Assembly (NCBI RefSeq): GCF_003352185.1
Contig: NZ_CP029608.1
Coordinates: 4,526,001-4,590,000 of the forward strand
Direction: 5' to 3'
Source of the DNA: Pseudomonas kribbensis
GTDB taxonomy: Bacteria; Pseudomonadota; Gammaproteobacteria; Pseudomonadales; Pseudomonadaceae
Length of the DNA stretch: 64,000 nucleotides
Positions 25,739 through 34,361 of the stretch are shown piece by piece; the first letter of the stretch is position 1; every line of letters starts with the position of its first letter. The notes beneath the pieces were generated by a model, which worked only from the letters and a program-made list of their open reading frames with translations, was not told the DNA's origin and did not search any database. Position numbers and translations under genes: made by a program.

Positions 25739-26935
25739 ATGCCTCAAGCAACACCCCAGGTCCCGGGCAAACTGTTCGGCCTGTTCTGCCTCGCCAGTTA
25801 TCTGTTGTCGCTGTCCTATGGCGCGACGTTTCTGCTCTCGCTGCTGATCGGCTCTCGCGGCGGCAACGAGCACGATGCCGGCAGCGTAATCAGTGCGGCG
25901 ATGCTCAGCACCTTCGTTGCGGTGCTGGTGTCCGGGCACCTGTCCGACTGGCTGGGCGCGGCGCGTTCGATTGCGCTGTTCGGGCTGTTGCTGGTGGCGG
26001 CGAGCCTGGGGTTTGCGATGACGCCGGGCTTCGGCCATCTGCTGCTGTTTTTCGGGTTGCTGCTTGGCTTGGGCTGGGGCGTGTTCTACACGCTAGGGCC
26101 GATCATCGTCGCCAGTCTGGTGAGCCCGGCGCAGCGAGCTAAATACTTTGCGCTGCTGTCCGGCAGCATGATGACCGGGATCGGCAGCGGCCCGCTGCTC
26201 GGGCGCGCCGCCAGTGCGCTGGGTTTGCCGGTGACGTCGGCGTTCTATCTGGCGGCGTTGGCGAGTCTGGTCGGCGTGCTGCTGTTCTGGCGTCTCGGTG
26301 CCCGCCTGAAAAGTACACAAGCCGCGTCAGCGGCAAAAATCAGCTGGCAGGCGACGGCTCAGGTGCTCAGTTCCCGAGCCGTGTTTCCGATCATCATGGT
26401 CGGCCTCGGCGGCTGCGTGTTCGGTGGTCTGTCGAGTTTCCAGACCAGCTATGCCGCCGCCCGTTCGCTGGATTATTCGCTGTTCTTCCTGGGCTTCATG
26501 AGCGCCGCCATCAGCAGCCGGATGTTGATCGCAGGCTATGTGGTCAAGCGTGATCCGCTGCGGGCGTCGTGTCTGCTTTCGGGGTTGATGCTGGGCTCAA
26601 TCGTAATGTTCGCGTTTGGCGTGCAAAGCGGTTTCAGCTATCTGCTGGCAGCAGTGATGCTCGGTGTCGGTTACGGTCTCACCTACTCGGTAATCAATGG
26701 ACTCGCCGCCAACGAGGCTCCGGCCGGCAGCACGTCGCAGGCATTGTTGCTGTTCAGTCTTTCTTATTTCATCGGTGTCTTCGGCTTCCCGTTGCTGGCC
26801 GGGAAAATCATCGTCGATCACGGCATGGCGACGCTGTTGCTGACCGTTCTGGCGGTGGCGGCGTTGAACTGGTCGATCACCCTCGGCCGCCTGCTGTGGC
26901 GGAGGATGAAGGTAGAAAGTGCACTGACGAACTGA
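25739..26935 (+). CDS. MFS transporter of unknown substrate
   Basis: A 398-residue twelve-helix MFS permease. The first helix region LFGLFCLASYLLSLSYGATF, the loop motif SGHLSDWLGAARSIALFGLL (the MFS motif A equivalent between helices 2 and 3) and the C-terminal half FLGFMSAAISSRMLIAGYVV show the usual two-bundle layout. There is no adjacent enzyme or regulator that points to a substrate; general drug or metabolite efflux is typical for this size. ATG at 25739 after CAAGGAACCGCGTC. Confidence 0.83.
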   Translation: MPQATPQVPGKLFGLFCLASYLLSLSYGATFLLSLLIGSRGGNEHDAGSVISAAMLSTFVAVLVSGHLSDWLGAARSIALFGLLLVAASLGFAMTPGFGHLLLFFGLLLGLGWGVFYTLGPIIVASLVSPAQRAKYFALLSGSMMTGIGSGPLLGRAASALGLPVTSAFYLAALASLVGVLLFWRLGARLKSTQAASAAKISWQATAQVLSSRAVFPIIMVGLGGCVFGGLSSFQTSYAAARSLDYSLFFLGFMSAAISSRMLIAGYVVKRDPLRASCLLSGLMLGSIVMFAFGVQSGFSYLLAAVMLGVGYGLTYSVINGLAANEAPAGSTSQALLLFSLSYFIGVFGFPLLAGKIIVDHGMATLLLTVLAVAALNWSITLGRLLWRRMKVESALTN

Positions 26936-27017
26936 ACCGTTCGTCATTCAATCGGCACCTATGCCGCACGAGGGCAGACCAAGATCAGGTAAGGATTCCA
27001 ATCACTGGAGACACACC

Positions 27018-27356
27018 ATGATCTCGTCAAGGTTGACTGCTCTCGTTTTCACCACCCTGCTCTGCCCCATGGCTTTCGCGGCGACCGCTGCCGGCACCGG
27101 CCCAACTGACCCGGTCACACCGCCGCGCGCGCCTGCGATCAACAGCGCTCCCGGGATGAATACCGACGGTTCCGGCGCTCCGCTGATCAATCAGCCGCCA
27201 GCCACCGGAACCGATCCGCGCACCCAGGGCAATGACCCCGGCCGTCAGGGTGGAATGAACACACCGGATTCCCCCACTACCCCCGACAACTCCGGCTCCG
27301 GCATCGGTTCGAAAACCACCACCGGAGGCTCGGGTTCCGAAGGAACCGGTCAGTAG
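27018..27356 (+). CDS. Small secreted Pro/Gly/Thr-rich hypothetical protein
   Basis: A 112-residue protein with a clear signal peptide (MISSRLTALVFTTLLCPMAF, cleavage near AFA-AT). The mature part is low-complexity and probably disordered: GTGPTDPVTPPRAPAINS, PATGTDPRTQGNDPGRQGG and a Gly/Ser/Thr tail SGIGSKTTTGGSGSEGTGQ. It has no cysteines. The ATG at 27018 is preceded by ACTGGAGACACACC. Its last 7 bp overlap the convergent kinase gene. I do not recognise a family; similar short exported proteins occur in other pseudomonads, but no function is known to me. Confidence 0.65.
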   Translation: MISSRLTALVFTTLLCPMAFAATAAGTGPTDPVTPPRAPAINSAPGMNTDGSGAPLINQPPATGTDPRTQGNDPGRQGGMNTPDSPTTPDNSGSGIGSKTTTGGSGSEGTGQ

Positions 27357-28285
27357 GCGGAAGATTCGCGGATCAGCGCATCGACCTCGTCAGAGCCCGG
27401 TGCGGTTGCCGGCCCCCAGCGAGTGACGGCCAACGCAGCGGCGGCGTTGGCGCGCCTCGCGGCTTCAGCAGCCGCCAGACCTTGCGCCAGCCCGGCGACA
27501 AACACACCGGCATGGGCATCGCCGGCGCCGTTGCTGTCCACGGCCTGCACCTTGAAACCCGGCACATGCTGGCGCTCGCCGTGCTGATGAATCCAGCAGC
27601 CTTGCGGGCCGTCGCGCACTACCATCAGCACCTCCTGCGGCAGGTGCACGGCCAAGCGGTCCAGCGCCGTTTCGATGTCCGCTGCGCCGGTGAAACGCAG
27701 CGCCTCGACACTGTTGCTGGTCCACACGTCGATGCGCGGCAGCAGCGCCTGCATCATCGGTGAGTCCGGTGATTCCACCAGCGGGCCCGGATCGAACACC
27801 ACGTTGATCGTCTTTGGCAACGCCAGCGTCCAATCCAGCAACGCTTGGGCCTTGCCGCTGTGCAACAGGCTGTAGCCGCTGACGTAGACATAGTCCCCGG
27901 CCTCCGCGGCAACGCTGTCCAGTTCCGCAGCCGTGACTTCGCCTTCGGCGCCAATGTAGGAAATGAAGCTGCGCTCGGCCGACGCATCGGTCAGCGCCAC
28001 GCAGATACCGGAGTCGCGTTCCGCAGGCTGTTCGATGCCAATGCGGATGCCTTCGGCATTCATCGCCTGCCGTGCCAGATCACCGAAACGACCGTTGCCG
28101 TGGCGACCCAGATAGACCACCGGCAAACCGTTACGCGCGGCGGCAGCCATCACATTGAAACCGCCGCCGGCTTCGAAACTGGCGGACTGCGCCAGCACGT
28201 CACCGCCGATCTGCGGCAGTGCATCCACGGCCATGACCAGGTCGATGATGACCTGGCCGGTGTGCAACATCTTAGGCATGAGCAT
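27350..28285 (-). CDS. PfkB family carbohydrate/nucleoside kinase
   Basis: A 311-residue ribokinase-superfamily kinase. FEAGGGFNVMAAAARNG near residue 38 is PfkB signature 1, and DSNGAGDAHAGVFVAGLAQG near residue 250 is signature 2 with the catalytic Asp. The start may be at 28285, 28279 or 28270 (MLMPKM); the first overlaps the permease gene by 14 bp. It is the last gene in an operon GntR - ADP-ribosylglycohydrolase - NCS1 permease - kinase. This set resembles E. coli yegV with yegU/yegT/yegW, so a nucleoside, modified nucleoside or released ribose-type sugar is the probable substrate. Confidence 0.83.
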   Translation of the reverse strand: MLMPKMLHTGQVIIDLVMAVDALPQIGGDVLAQSASFEAGGGFNVMAAAARNGLPVVYLGRHGNGRFGDLARQAMNAEGIRIGIEQPAERDSGICVALTDASAERSFISYIGAEGEVTAAELDSVAAEAGDYVYVSGYSLLHSGKAQALLDWTLALPKTINVVFDPGPLVESPDSPMMQALLPRIDVWTSNSVEALRFTGAADIETALDRLAVHLPQEVLMVVRDGPQGCWIHQHGERQHVPGFKVQAVDSNGAGDAHAGVFVAGLAQGLAAAEAARRANAAAALAVTRWGPATAPGSDEVDALIRESSAY

Positions 28286-29738
28286 TCTCGGTTTGTGCGG
28301 CGCGGCGGTCTTTCGCCCCGCCGAGTACGAAGTAAATGCCGCCGGCCACCACGAAGGTCACGATCCAGCCAAGGCCGTTGTGGCCCAGCCAGGAATCGGA
28401 CAGAAAGCCCTTGAACCAGACGTTCTCGGCGGTGGTGCCGATGGTGGTGAAGCTGAAGCCCAGCACGATGGCAATCGCCCACGCGCCGAATGCGCGCCAC
28501 TCGATGCCGCCGCTGTACCAGTAGGCGCTGCTCGGGCTGACATCGAGCAGGTCTTTCGGGCTGTAGTAGTGACGGTGAATCAGGTCGACCACGAAGATCC
28601 CGACCCACGCAGTGATCGGTACTGCCAGCAGGGAGATGAAGGTGATGAATGGGCCATAGAAACTGTCGGCGATCAGCATGAAGTAGATCGAACCGGCGAA
28701 GATCGCGACGATGTCGACCACCACCGCGTACACGCGCTTGACCTTCAGGCCGAGGGTCAGCGTAGTCAGACCGGCGGAGTACACCGACAGGTTGTTCGAC
28801 AGCAACAGACCGCCGAACGCGGTGATCAGGTACGGCACGGCCATCCAGGTCGGCAGCATGTCGCGGATCGCCACGATCGGATCAGTCGCCGACGCCAGAT
28901 CGTTGTTGCCCACCGACAGCAGGCCGCCGAGGGTGATCAGCAACACCAGCGGAATCCCTGCGCCGAACGCAGCAGAAGCGACCAGGCGCACGGCTTTTAC
29001 GCTGCGATGCTGATAGCGCGACATGTCGGCGCCGGCATTGGCCCAGCCGATCCCGGTGCCGGCCGCCATGGTGCCGATACCGATGATCATCGCGCTCATC
29101 GGCGCCGGCGTGGCGTTGAACACCGCGCTCCAGTCGATGGTTGCGCAAAGGAAGCCACCCACCAGAATGTTCAGCGCGCCGAACACGTAGGTCGCCCACT
29201 TCTGGATCACCAGCAACGTGGCGTGGCCGAGGCCGGACACCGACAAGGTCAGCAGCACGAAAATCGCGATGAAAATCAGGGTCAGCACCGGCGCGCTTTT
29301 GGCTTCCACCGGCGAGCCGAACAGGATCGAGCACAGCGACAGCAGCACGAACGCTGCAGTGGTGGTGTTGACGGTTTCCCAGCCCAGGCGTGACATCAGC
29401 GACACCAGCGTCGGGCCGATATTGCCGCGCACACCGAAGATCGCCCGCGACAAGGTCAGGCTCGGTGCGCGACCGCGACGGCCGGCAATCGAGATGATCC
29501 CCACCACCGCGAACGAGCCGGCAGCACCGAGGATCGCGACGATGATCGCCTGCCAGATTGCCAGGCCGCGAAACGCAACCAGCGTAGCGCCCAGCGGCAG
29601 GCCGAGAATGGAAATGTTGGCCGCAAACCAGACCCAGAACAGTTGCAGCGGATGGCCGTTGCACTCGCCTTCCGGCACCGGTTCGATGCCCCGGGTTTCC
29701 AGTTGCCCGGCGCTTTGCCCGGCGTTCGATGAACTCAT
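28272..29738 (-). CDS. NCS1-family purine-cytosine permease-like transporter
   Basis: A 488-residue twelve-helix permease of the nucleobase:cation symporter-1 family. The N-terminal part has FWVWFAANISILGLPLGATL and LSRAIFGVRGNIGPTLVSLM; the middle has IGWANAGADMSRYQHRSV, which resembles the substrate-site region of CodB. The C-terminus ends in a short hydrophilic tail. Family members import cytosine, purines, hydantoins or nucleosides. In the E. coli yegTUV operon the transporter is an MFS protein (YegT), so this operon uses a non-homologous carrier in the same slot. It overlaps the kinase gene by up to 14 bp. Confidence 0.87.
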   Translation of the reverse strand: MSSSNAGQSAGQLETRGIEPVPEGECNGHPLQLFWVWFAANISILGLPLGATLVAFRGLAIWQAIIVAILGAAGSFAVVGIISIAGRRGRAPSLTLSRAIFGVRGNIGPTLVSLMSRLGWETVNTTTAAFVLLSLCSILFGSPVEAKSAPVLTLIFIAIFVLLTLSVSGLGHATLLVIQKWATYVFGALNILVGGFLCATIDWSAVFNATPAPMSAMIIGIGTMAAGTGIGWANAGADMSRYQHRSVKAVRLVASAAFGAGIPLVLLITLGGLLSVGNNDLASATDPIVAIRDMLPTWMAVPYLITAFGGLLLSNNLSVYSAGLTTLTLGLKVKRVYAVVVDIVAIFAGSIYFMLIADSFYGPFITFISLLAVPITAWVGIFVVDLIHRHYYSPKDLLDVSPSSAYWYSGGIEWRAFGAWAIAIVLGFSFTTIGTTAENVWFKGFLSDSWLGHNGLGWIVTFVVAGGIYFVLGGAKDRRAAQTENAHA

Positions 29739-29864
29739 GAGAAATGCTCCTGTTTGCCTTTATTGTGGTTGTGGCAATGACGCAGAACGACAAGACATCC
29801 CGCCCTTCCTGGGCCTGTCTGCGCGATCCATTGCGGGTGATTATTCGAAGTTTGTGGTGCGCCT

Positions 29865-29930
29865 TTCGCGAGCAAGCTCGCTCCCACAAGTACGGCGTTG
29901 TTTCTGTGGGAGCGAGCTTGCTCCGGGCGG
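29865..29930. repeat. Paired inverted REP elements
   Basis: Arms at 29865-29888 (TTCGCGAGCAAGCTCGCTCC) and 29905-29930 (TGTGGGAGCGAGCTTGCTCC) with a 16-nt spacer, between the permease start and the stop of the ADP-ribosylglycohydrolase gene. It interrupts the operon and may modulate expression of the permease and kinase. Confidence 0.9.
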
Positions 29931-29955
29931 CGATCCGACGAAGGCGTCAGCCCGT

Positions 29956-30954
29956 TCAGCGCAGGGCCAACAGCCCTTGCACCAATGGCTCCAGCTCCAG
30001 ATCATTGACGGTTTTGACGGTTTCAATCATCGCCGCCGGCCAGCTCTGCAGACCCAGGCAGGCCCCGAGCATGGCACCGAGAATCGCCGCGATGGTGTCG
30101 GTGTCACCACCCAGACTGGCGGCCATGCACAGCGCATCGAACGGCGTCATTTCACCGACCGCGACTTGCTGCGCGAGGGCGAACGACACCACCACCGATT
30201 CCTGTGATGCCACCGAGGTGCCGATGACGTCGTACAGCAGATCCGCGAGCAACACCGGGTCGCTCTCGACACTGATGCTGCGCGCCCAACTGATCCGCGA
30301 GGCGATACGCCCACCGGCCACCCAGTGCCCGTGCGCTTCCGCTTGCTGGGCGATCTGCTGGCCGAGGTTCAGCGCCTCGCCCAGATCCAGGCCGTTGATG
30401 CCGGCCGAAACCACCGCCGCCACCGCCGCCGCGCTGGAAATCCCCAGCGTGGTGTTGTGAGTGACCTGACAGGCCTGCACCACCGCCGCGATGAAGCGCT
30501 CGGGATCGGCGACATCCGCCGCAATTCCGACCGGAGTAATGCGCATCGCCGCGCCATTGGTGGTGCCGTAGCGCCCGGCTTCTTCCGGCGAATGGCCGGC
30601 AAGAATCATTTCGATCGCACGTTTGGTGGATGGGCCGAGCAAGTCCTGCGAGCCCTTGGCCTGCATCTCGGCTTCCCATTCGATCAGCCGTTGCGCGAGT
30701 ACCGCCGGCTCGATCCGGCCCTTGCCTTCGACCAGCAACTCGCCGACCAGAATCGCCTGTTCGGTGTCATCGGTGATCGAGCCTTTGGGCATGTTCGCGG
30801 CAATCGGTTGCAAGGGGCCGGCGTCTTGCAGATCGGTGATCTGGCCGAAGCGCTGCTTGATGGTTTCGCGGTTCAGGGATTGCGTCGGCATGCCCAGCGC
30901 ATCGCCGAGGGCCAGGCCATAAAACGCGCCCAGGGCACGGTCGAGGGCGGTCAT
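29956..30954 (-). CDS. ADP-ribosylglycohydrolase family protein (YegU-like)
   Basis: A 332-residue all-helical hydrolase of the DraG/ARH family. The dinuclear metal ligands are visible: SITDDTEQA near residue 59 and LGGDTDTIAAILG near residue 290. GLALGDALGMPTQSLN at the N-terminus is typical. DraG removes ADP-ribose from proteins, but operon-borne members such as YegU sit with kinases and transporters and more probably cleave a small N-glycoside. Its start overlaps the GntR gene by 4 bp (ATGA), so it is translationally coupled to it. The role in nucleoside or modified-nucleoside use is inferred from the neighbours. Confidence 0.87.
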   Translation of the reverse strand: MTALDRALGAFYGLALGDALGMPTQSLNRETIKQRFGQITDLQDAGPLQPIAANMPKGSITDDTEQAILVGELLVEGKGRIEPAVLAQRLIEWEAEMQAKGSQDLLGPSTKRAIEMILAGHSPEEAGRYGTTNGAAMRITPVGIAADVADPERFIAAVVQACQVTHNTTLGISSAAAVAAVVSAGINGLDLGEALNLGQQIAQQAEAHGHWVAGGRIASRISWARSISVESDPVLLADLLYDVIGTSVASQESVVVSFALAQQVAVGEMTPFDALCMAASLGGDTDTIAAILGAMLGACLGLQSWPAAMIETVKTVNDLELEPLVQGLLALR

Positions 30955-31664
30955 TTCGATTCTCCAAATTGCAGGTGCAGACGGAAATGCACCGGGTCGA
31001 GCAGGCTTTCGACCAGCTCCATGAAGCGGTTTTGCCGGTCGTAAGTGGTGCGCAGCGCTTTCAGGAACACCGTGCCTTCAGGTCGGCCGAGGAGTTCGGC
31101 GTCCACCGCGTTGAGCGGTTCGGCGCCGATCCATTGATCGCCACGCTCGCCGATGTAGCCGTAGGCCGCCAGAGTGACGGTCAGCGAATTGTCGATCAGA
31201 CCCACGCGCGGCAGGCTTTCCAGGCCTCCGGTGGCGGGCATCAATGAGCGTTCGAGGGACACCAGCGTGCCGTCGTTGGAGCGGCGGCGACGATCGAGGG
31301 TGATGAATTGGTCGGTGCCGAAGCGCGGCAGCAGATCGGGCCGGGTCACGGCTTCCAGGCGCAACACTTCGGTATTGATCAGCGCCCCGCTGTCGGCCAG
31401 GGCCTGGGCCCAGCCGCTACGCTGATCGAGCACCACACCGTCGAAAGTGACGATGGAACCGACCCCGCTTTGCGTGGCGATGTAATTGCGCCGTTTCAGT
31501 TCGGCCAGCGCTTCGCGCAACGTGCCACGGCTGACGTTGAATTCCTGAGCCAACTGATGCTCGCCGGGCAACAGAAAGCCGTCCTCCATGAGGCCGCTTT
31601 CGATGCGTCGGACGAGCTCGTCGACCACCCGTTGTTTCTTGTCAAATCGTACCTGTCTAATCAT
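30951..31664 (-). CDS. GntR family regulator with UTRA domain (YegW-like)
   Basis: A 237-residue HutC-type GntR regulator. The winged helix is at residues about 8-72 (LPGEHQLAQEFNVSRGTLRE), and the C-terminal UTRA ligand domain includes FITLDRRRRSNDGTLVSLE and ends DPVHFRLHLQFGESK. The ATG at 31664 is preferred to a TTG two codons upstream, but the ribosome-binding site is poor for both. It is the first gene of the putative nucleoside operon and overlaps the glycohydrolase gene by 4 bp. It probably represses its own operon until the substrate is present. Confidence 0.83.
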   Translation of the reverse strand: MIRQVRFDKKQRVVDELVRRIESGLMEDGFLLPGEHQLAQEFNVSRGTLREALAELKRRNYIATQSGVGSIVTFDGVVLDQRSGWAQALADSGALINTEVLRLEAVTRPDLLPRFGTDQFITLDRRRRSNDGTLVSLERSLMPATGGLESLPRVGLIDNSLTVTLAAYGYIGERGDQWIGAEPLNAVDAELLGRPEGTVFLKALRTTYDRQNRFMELVESLLDPVHFRLHLQFGESK

Positions 31665-31744
31665 GTACAAAGTGATACCCGAAACGGGTTGGGACGAGCA
31701 AGGTAATTTTTGGGAAAGGTGACAAAAGGCGCGGTATTGGAGGC

Positions 31745-31766
31745 ACCCTCTCCCAAAGGAGAGGGT
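31745..31766. other. 9-bp perfect hairpin downstream of araH
   Basis: ACCCTCTCC and GGAGAGGGT pair around CAAA. It lies between the araH stop and the start of the GntR gene. No T-run follows on minus. It may protect the 3' end of the ara transcript, or it may be a common dispersed Pseudomonas hairpin repeat. Confidence 0.5.
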
Positions 31767-31782
31767 CAGCAGAATATTGATC

Positions 31783-32754
31783 TCAGCGCTGTTTCAGACG
31801 GTCGATCACCACTGCCAGCAGCAGAATCGAACCCCGAATCACATACTGATAAAACGTGTCGATATTCTTCAGATTCATCGCATTCTCGATAATCGCCAGA
31901 ATCAGAACCCCGGCAATCACATGCCGAATCATCCCGATGCCGCCGCTCAACGAAACCCCGCCCAACACGCAGGCCGAAATCACCGTCAGCTCAAACCCCT
32001 GCCCGATCATCGGCTGCCCGGAAGTCATCCGCGATGCCAGAATCACCCCGGCCAGCGCACCGATCACCCCATGCACGGCGAAGATAATGATCTTCGTGCG
32101 GTCGACATTCACCCCCGCGAGCAACGCCGCCTCCTGGTTGCCGCCGATGGCCATGGTGTTGCGCCCGTAGGTCGTGTAATTCAGCAACCAACCGAAAAAC
32201 AGGAAGCAGACAATGGTGATCAGGATCGGCACCGGCACGCCGAACAACTGGCCGTTGCCGAAGACGAAGAACGATTCCTGGGATACGCCCACCGCTTTGC
32301 CATTGGCAAAAATGTAGGCCAGGCCACGGACGATCTGCATGGTCGCCAGCGTCGTGATCAGCGCATTGACCCGCAATTTAGCGATCACGATGCCGTTGAT
32401 CAGCCCGACGATCAGCCCCATCACCAGCGCCGCGCTGACACCGAGAAACACGCTGTTGGTGTCGCGCATCACCACCGCCGCGACCACCCCGGCGCAGGCA
32501 ATCACCGAACCCACCGACAAGTCGAAATGCCCCGACGCCAGGCAATACAACATGGTGCACGCCGCGATCCCGGTGGTGGAAATCGCCAGGCCCAGGCCGC
32601 GCATGTTCAGCGGCGAGAGGAAGTTGTCGATCAGCAGGGTACAGGCGAGAAAGATCCCGACCGCCGCCAGCAACATGACCCAGTCATCGAGGAAGCGCCG
32701 CATATCCAGCGGTTTGCGCGCGGTCGGCAGGGTTTCGTTTTGGGTTGTCATCAT
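31783..32754 (-). CDS. araH: Sugar ABC transporter permease (L-arabinose/D-galactose type)
   Basis: A 323-residue inner-membrane permease of the RbsC/XylH/AraH family with about nine helices. It starts MMTTQNETLPTARKPLDMRR; GLGLAISTTGIAACTMLYCL and the family's cytoplasmic EAA-like region GRNTMAIGGNQEAALLAGVN (contact to the ATPase) are visible. It forms the channel with AraG and receives sugar from AraF. The ATG at 32754 is chosen because GAGAGG lies 5 nt upstream; an in-frame GTG two codons earlier overlaps that site. It is the last gene of araFGH, 9 bp after araG. Confidence 0.9.
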   Translation of the reverse strand: MMTTQNETLPTARKPLDMRRFLDDWVMLLAAVGIFLACTLLIDNFLSPLNMRGLGLAISTTGIAACTMLYCLASGHFDLSVGSVIACAGVVAAVVMRDTNSVFLGVSAALVMGLIVGLINGIVIAKLRVNALITTLATMQIVRGLAYIFANGKAVGVSQESFFVFGNGQLFGVPVPILITIVCFLFFGWLLNYTTYGRNTMAIGGNQEAALLAGVNVDRTKIIIFAVHGVIGALAGVILASRMTSGQPMIGQGFELTVISACVLGGVSLSGGIGMIRHVIAGVLILAIIENAMNLKNIDTFYQYVIRGSILLLAVVIDRLKQR

Positions 32755-32763
32755 AGTCACCTC

Positions 32764-34305
32764 TCAGTTCGCCGCGCCGCTGGCGCGATGGCGCGGCAAA
32801 GCCAGTTGCAGCAGGTTGGATTCGTTGGCCTGGTCGCGGCTGACTTCGCCACGCAGGGCGCCCTCGCACAGCACCAGAATGCGGTCGGAAATGCCCATCA
32901 CTTCCATCAGATCGCTGGACACCACGATCACCGAAATGCCGTCGGCGGCGAGGTTATGGATGATCTGGTAGATCTCGGCCTTGGCGCCGATGTCGATGCC
33001 TCGGGTCGGCTCGTCGAGCAGCAGCACCTTCATCGGCATCGACAGCCAGCGGCCGAGAATCGCCTTCTGCTGGTTGCCGCCGGACAGGAACTTGATCTGT
33101 TGTCCGGCGTGTGGGGTTTTCACCTTCAGGGCCTTGATCTGTTTGTCGGCGTTGCCCTTTTCCCACATCCCGCGCAGCAGGCAACCGAGCCCGGAATTGG
33201 CGCCGCGTGCACTGATGTTGATGTTCTCGGCGACGCTGGCAAGCGGGATGATGCCTTCCTTCTTGCGGTCCTCCGGGCACAGCAGAATCCCGGCGGCAAT
33301 CGCATCCCGGGGCGAACGCAGCTTCAGTTCATGGCCGCGCAATTCCAGGCGTCCGGCGGTGTTGCGCTCCAGGCCGCTGAGCAACCGGAACAGCTCGGTT
33401 CGCCCGGCCCCGACCAGCCCGAACAACCCCAGAATCTCGCCTTTGTGCGCGTCAAAACTGATCGGCTCACGCAGCCCCGGTCCGAGCAATCCATCGACTC
33501 TCAACGCCACGGCACCGCGCGGGCGACCGCGATAGTCGTAGATGTCCTGAATGTCGCGCCCGACCATGCAGGTCACCAGTTGATCGTGGGTCAACTGGCT
33601 CATGTCATCGAAGGTGCGCACGTAGCGACCGTCCTTGAACACCGTCACCGCGTCGCAGATGCGGAACACCTCTTCCATACGGTGGGAAACGTAGAGCACC
33701 ACTTTGCCCTCGTCGCGCAGCCGGCCGATGATCGCCATCAAGCGATCGATTTCCCGCGCCGAGAGGCTGCTGGTCGGTTCGTCGAACGCGATCACATGGG
33801 CGCCACGGGACAACGCCTTGGCGATTTCCACCAGTTGCCGCTGGCCGAGGGACAGGCGCCCGACTTTGGTCTGCGGGTCGATTTCATCGGCCAGACCCTT
33901 GAGGCAGGCCAGCGCTTGCTGGCGCAGCGCGCCGCGATTGATCAGGCCGAAACTCGCCGGCAGATGTCCGAGAAACAGGTTCTCGGCCACGGTCATTTCC
34001 GGCACCAGATGCAGCTCCTGGTGAATCACCGCCACCCCGCTGCCGATGCTGTCGGCGGTGGACTTGAACGCCATCGTCCGCTCGCCGATCTGCAACTCGC
34101 CACTGCTCGGAATGTAGGCGCCGCCGAGGATTTTCAGCAGCGTTGACTTGCCGGCGCCGTTCTCGCCCATCAGAGCGTGCACCTGCCCGGGGTGGGCGAC
34201 GAAACTGATGCCGTCCAGCGCCTTCACGCCGGGAAAGGTCTTGCCGATCCCTTTGAAACGCAGGCTGCCGGCACCGTGTTGTTGTGTCTGTACTTGCGCG
34301 TGCAT
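32764..34305 (-). CDS. araG: Sugar ABC transporter ATP-binding protein
   Basis: A 513-residue ATPase with two fused ABC domains, as in AraG/XylG/MglA. The first domain has Walker A GENGAGKSTLLKIL near residue 48, signature LSLGQRQLVEIAKAL and Walker B VIAFDEPTSSLS. The second has a degenerate Walker A GLVGAGRTELFRLL, signature LSGGNQQKAILGRWL and LLDEPTRGID. The degenerate second site is normal for the family. It drives uptake of a pentose or hexose through AraH. A GC-rich hairpin separates it from araF, which may lower its expression relative to the binding protein. Confidence 0.92.
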   Translation of the reverse strand: MHAQVQTQQHGAGSLRFKGIGKTFPGVKALDGISFVAHPGQVHALMGENGAGKSTLLKILGGAYIPSSGELQIGERTMAFKSTADSIGSGVAVIHQELHLVPEMTVAENLFLGHLPASFGLINRGALRQQALACLKGLADEIDPQTKVGRLSLGQRQLVEIAKALSRGAHVIAFDEPTSSLSAREIDRLMAIIGRLRDEGKVVLYVSHRMEEVFRICDAVTVFKDGRYVRTFDDMSQLTHDQLVTCMVGRDIQDIYDYRGRPRGAVALRVDGLLGPGLREPISFDAHKGEILGLFGLVGAGRTELFRLLSGLERNTAGRLELRGHELKLRSPRDAIAAGILLCPEDRKKEGIIPLASVAENINISARGANSGLGCLLRGMWEKGNADKQIKALKVKTPHAGQQIKFLSGGNQQKAILGRWLSMPMKVLLLDEPTRGIDIGAKAEIYQIIHNLAADGISVIVVSSDLMEVMGISDRILVLCEGALRGEVSRDQANESNLLQLALPRHRASGAAN

Positions 34306-34332
34306 TTAAGCCACCTCATCACACCGTTCAAG

Positions 34333-34352
34333 CGGCCCGGCTGCCCGGGCCG
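34333..34352 (-). other. GC-rich intercistronic stem-loop between araF and araG
   Basis: CGGCCCGG and CCGGGCCG form a perfect 8-bp stem with a CTGC loop in the 56-bp gap. There is no T-tract. Such hairpins after a binding-protein gene often protect the upstream mRNA and give higher binding-protein levels. Confidence 0.65.
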
Positions 34353-34361
34353 ACGCTGCCG

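Noticed and set aside
31777..34146. A 789-codon plus-strand open frame across araH and araG
   Set aside because: It spans two real genes on the other strand and has a His/Gln/Arg-rich, non-protein composition.
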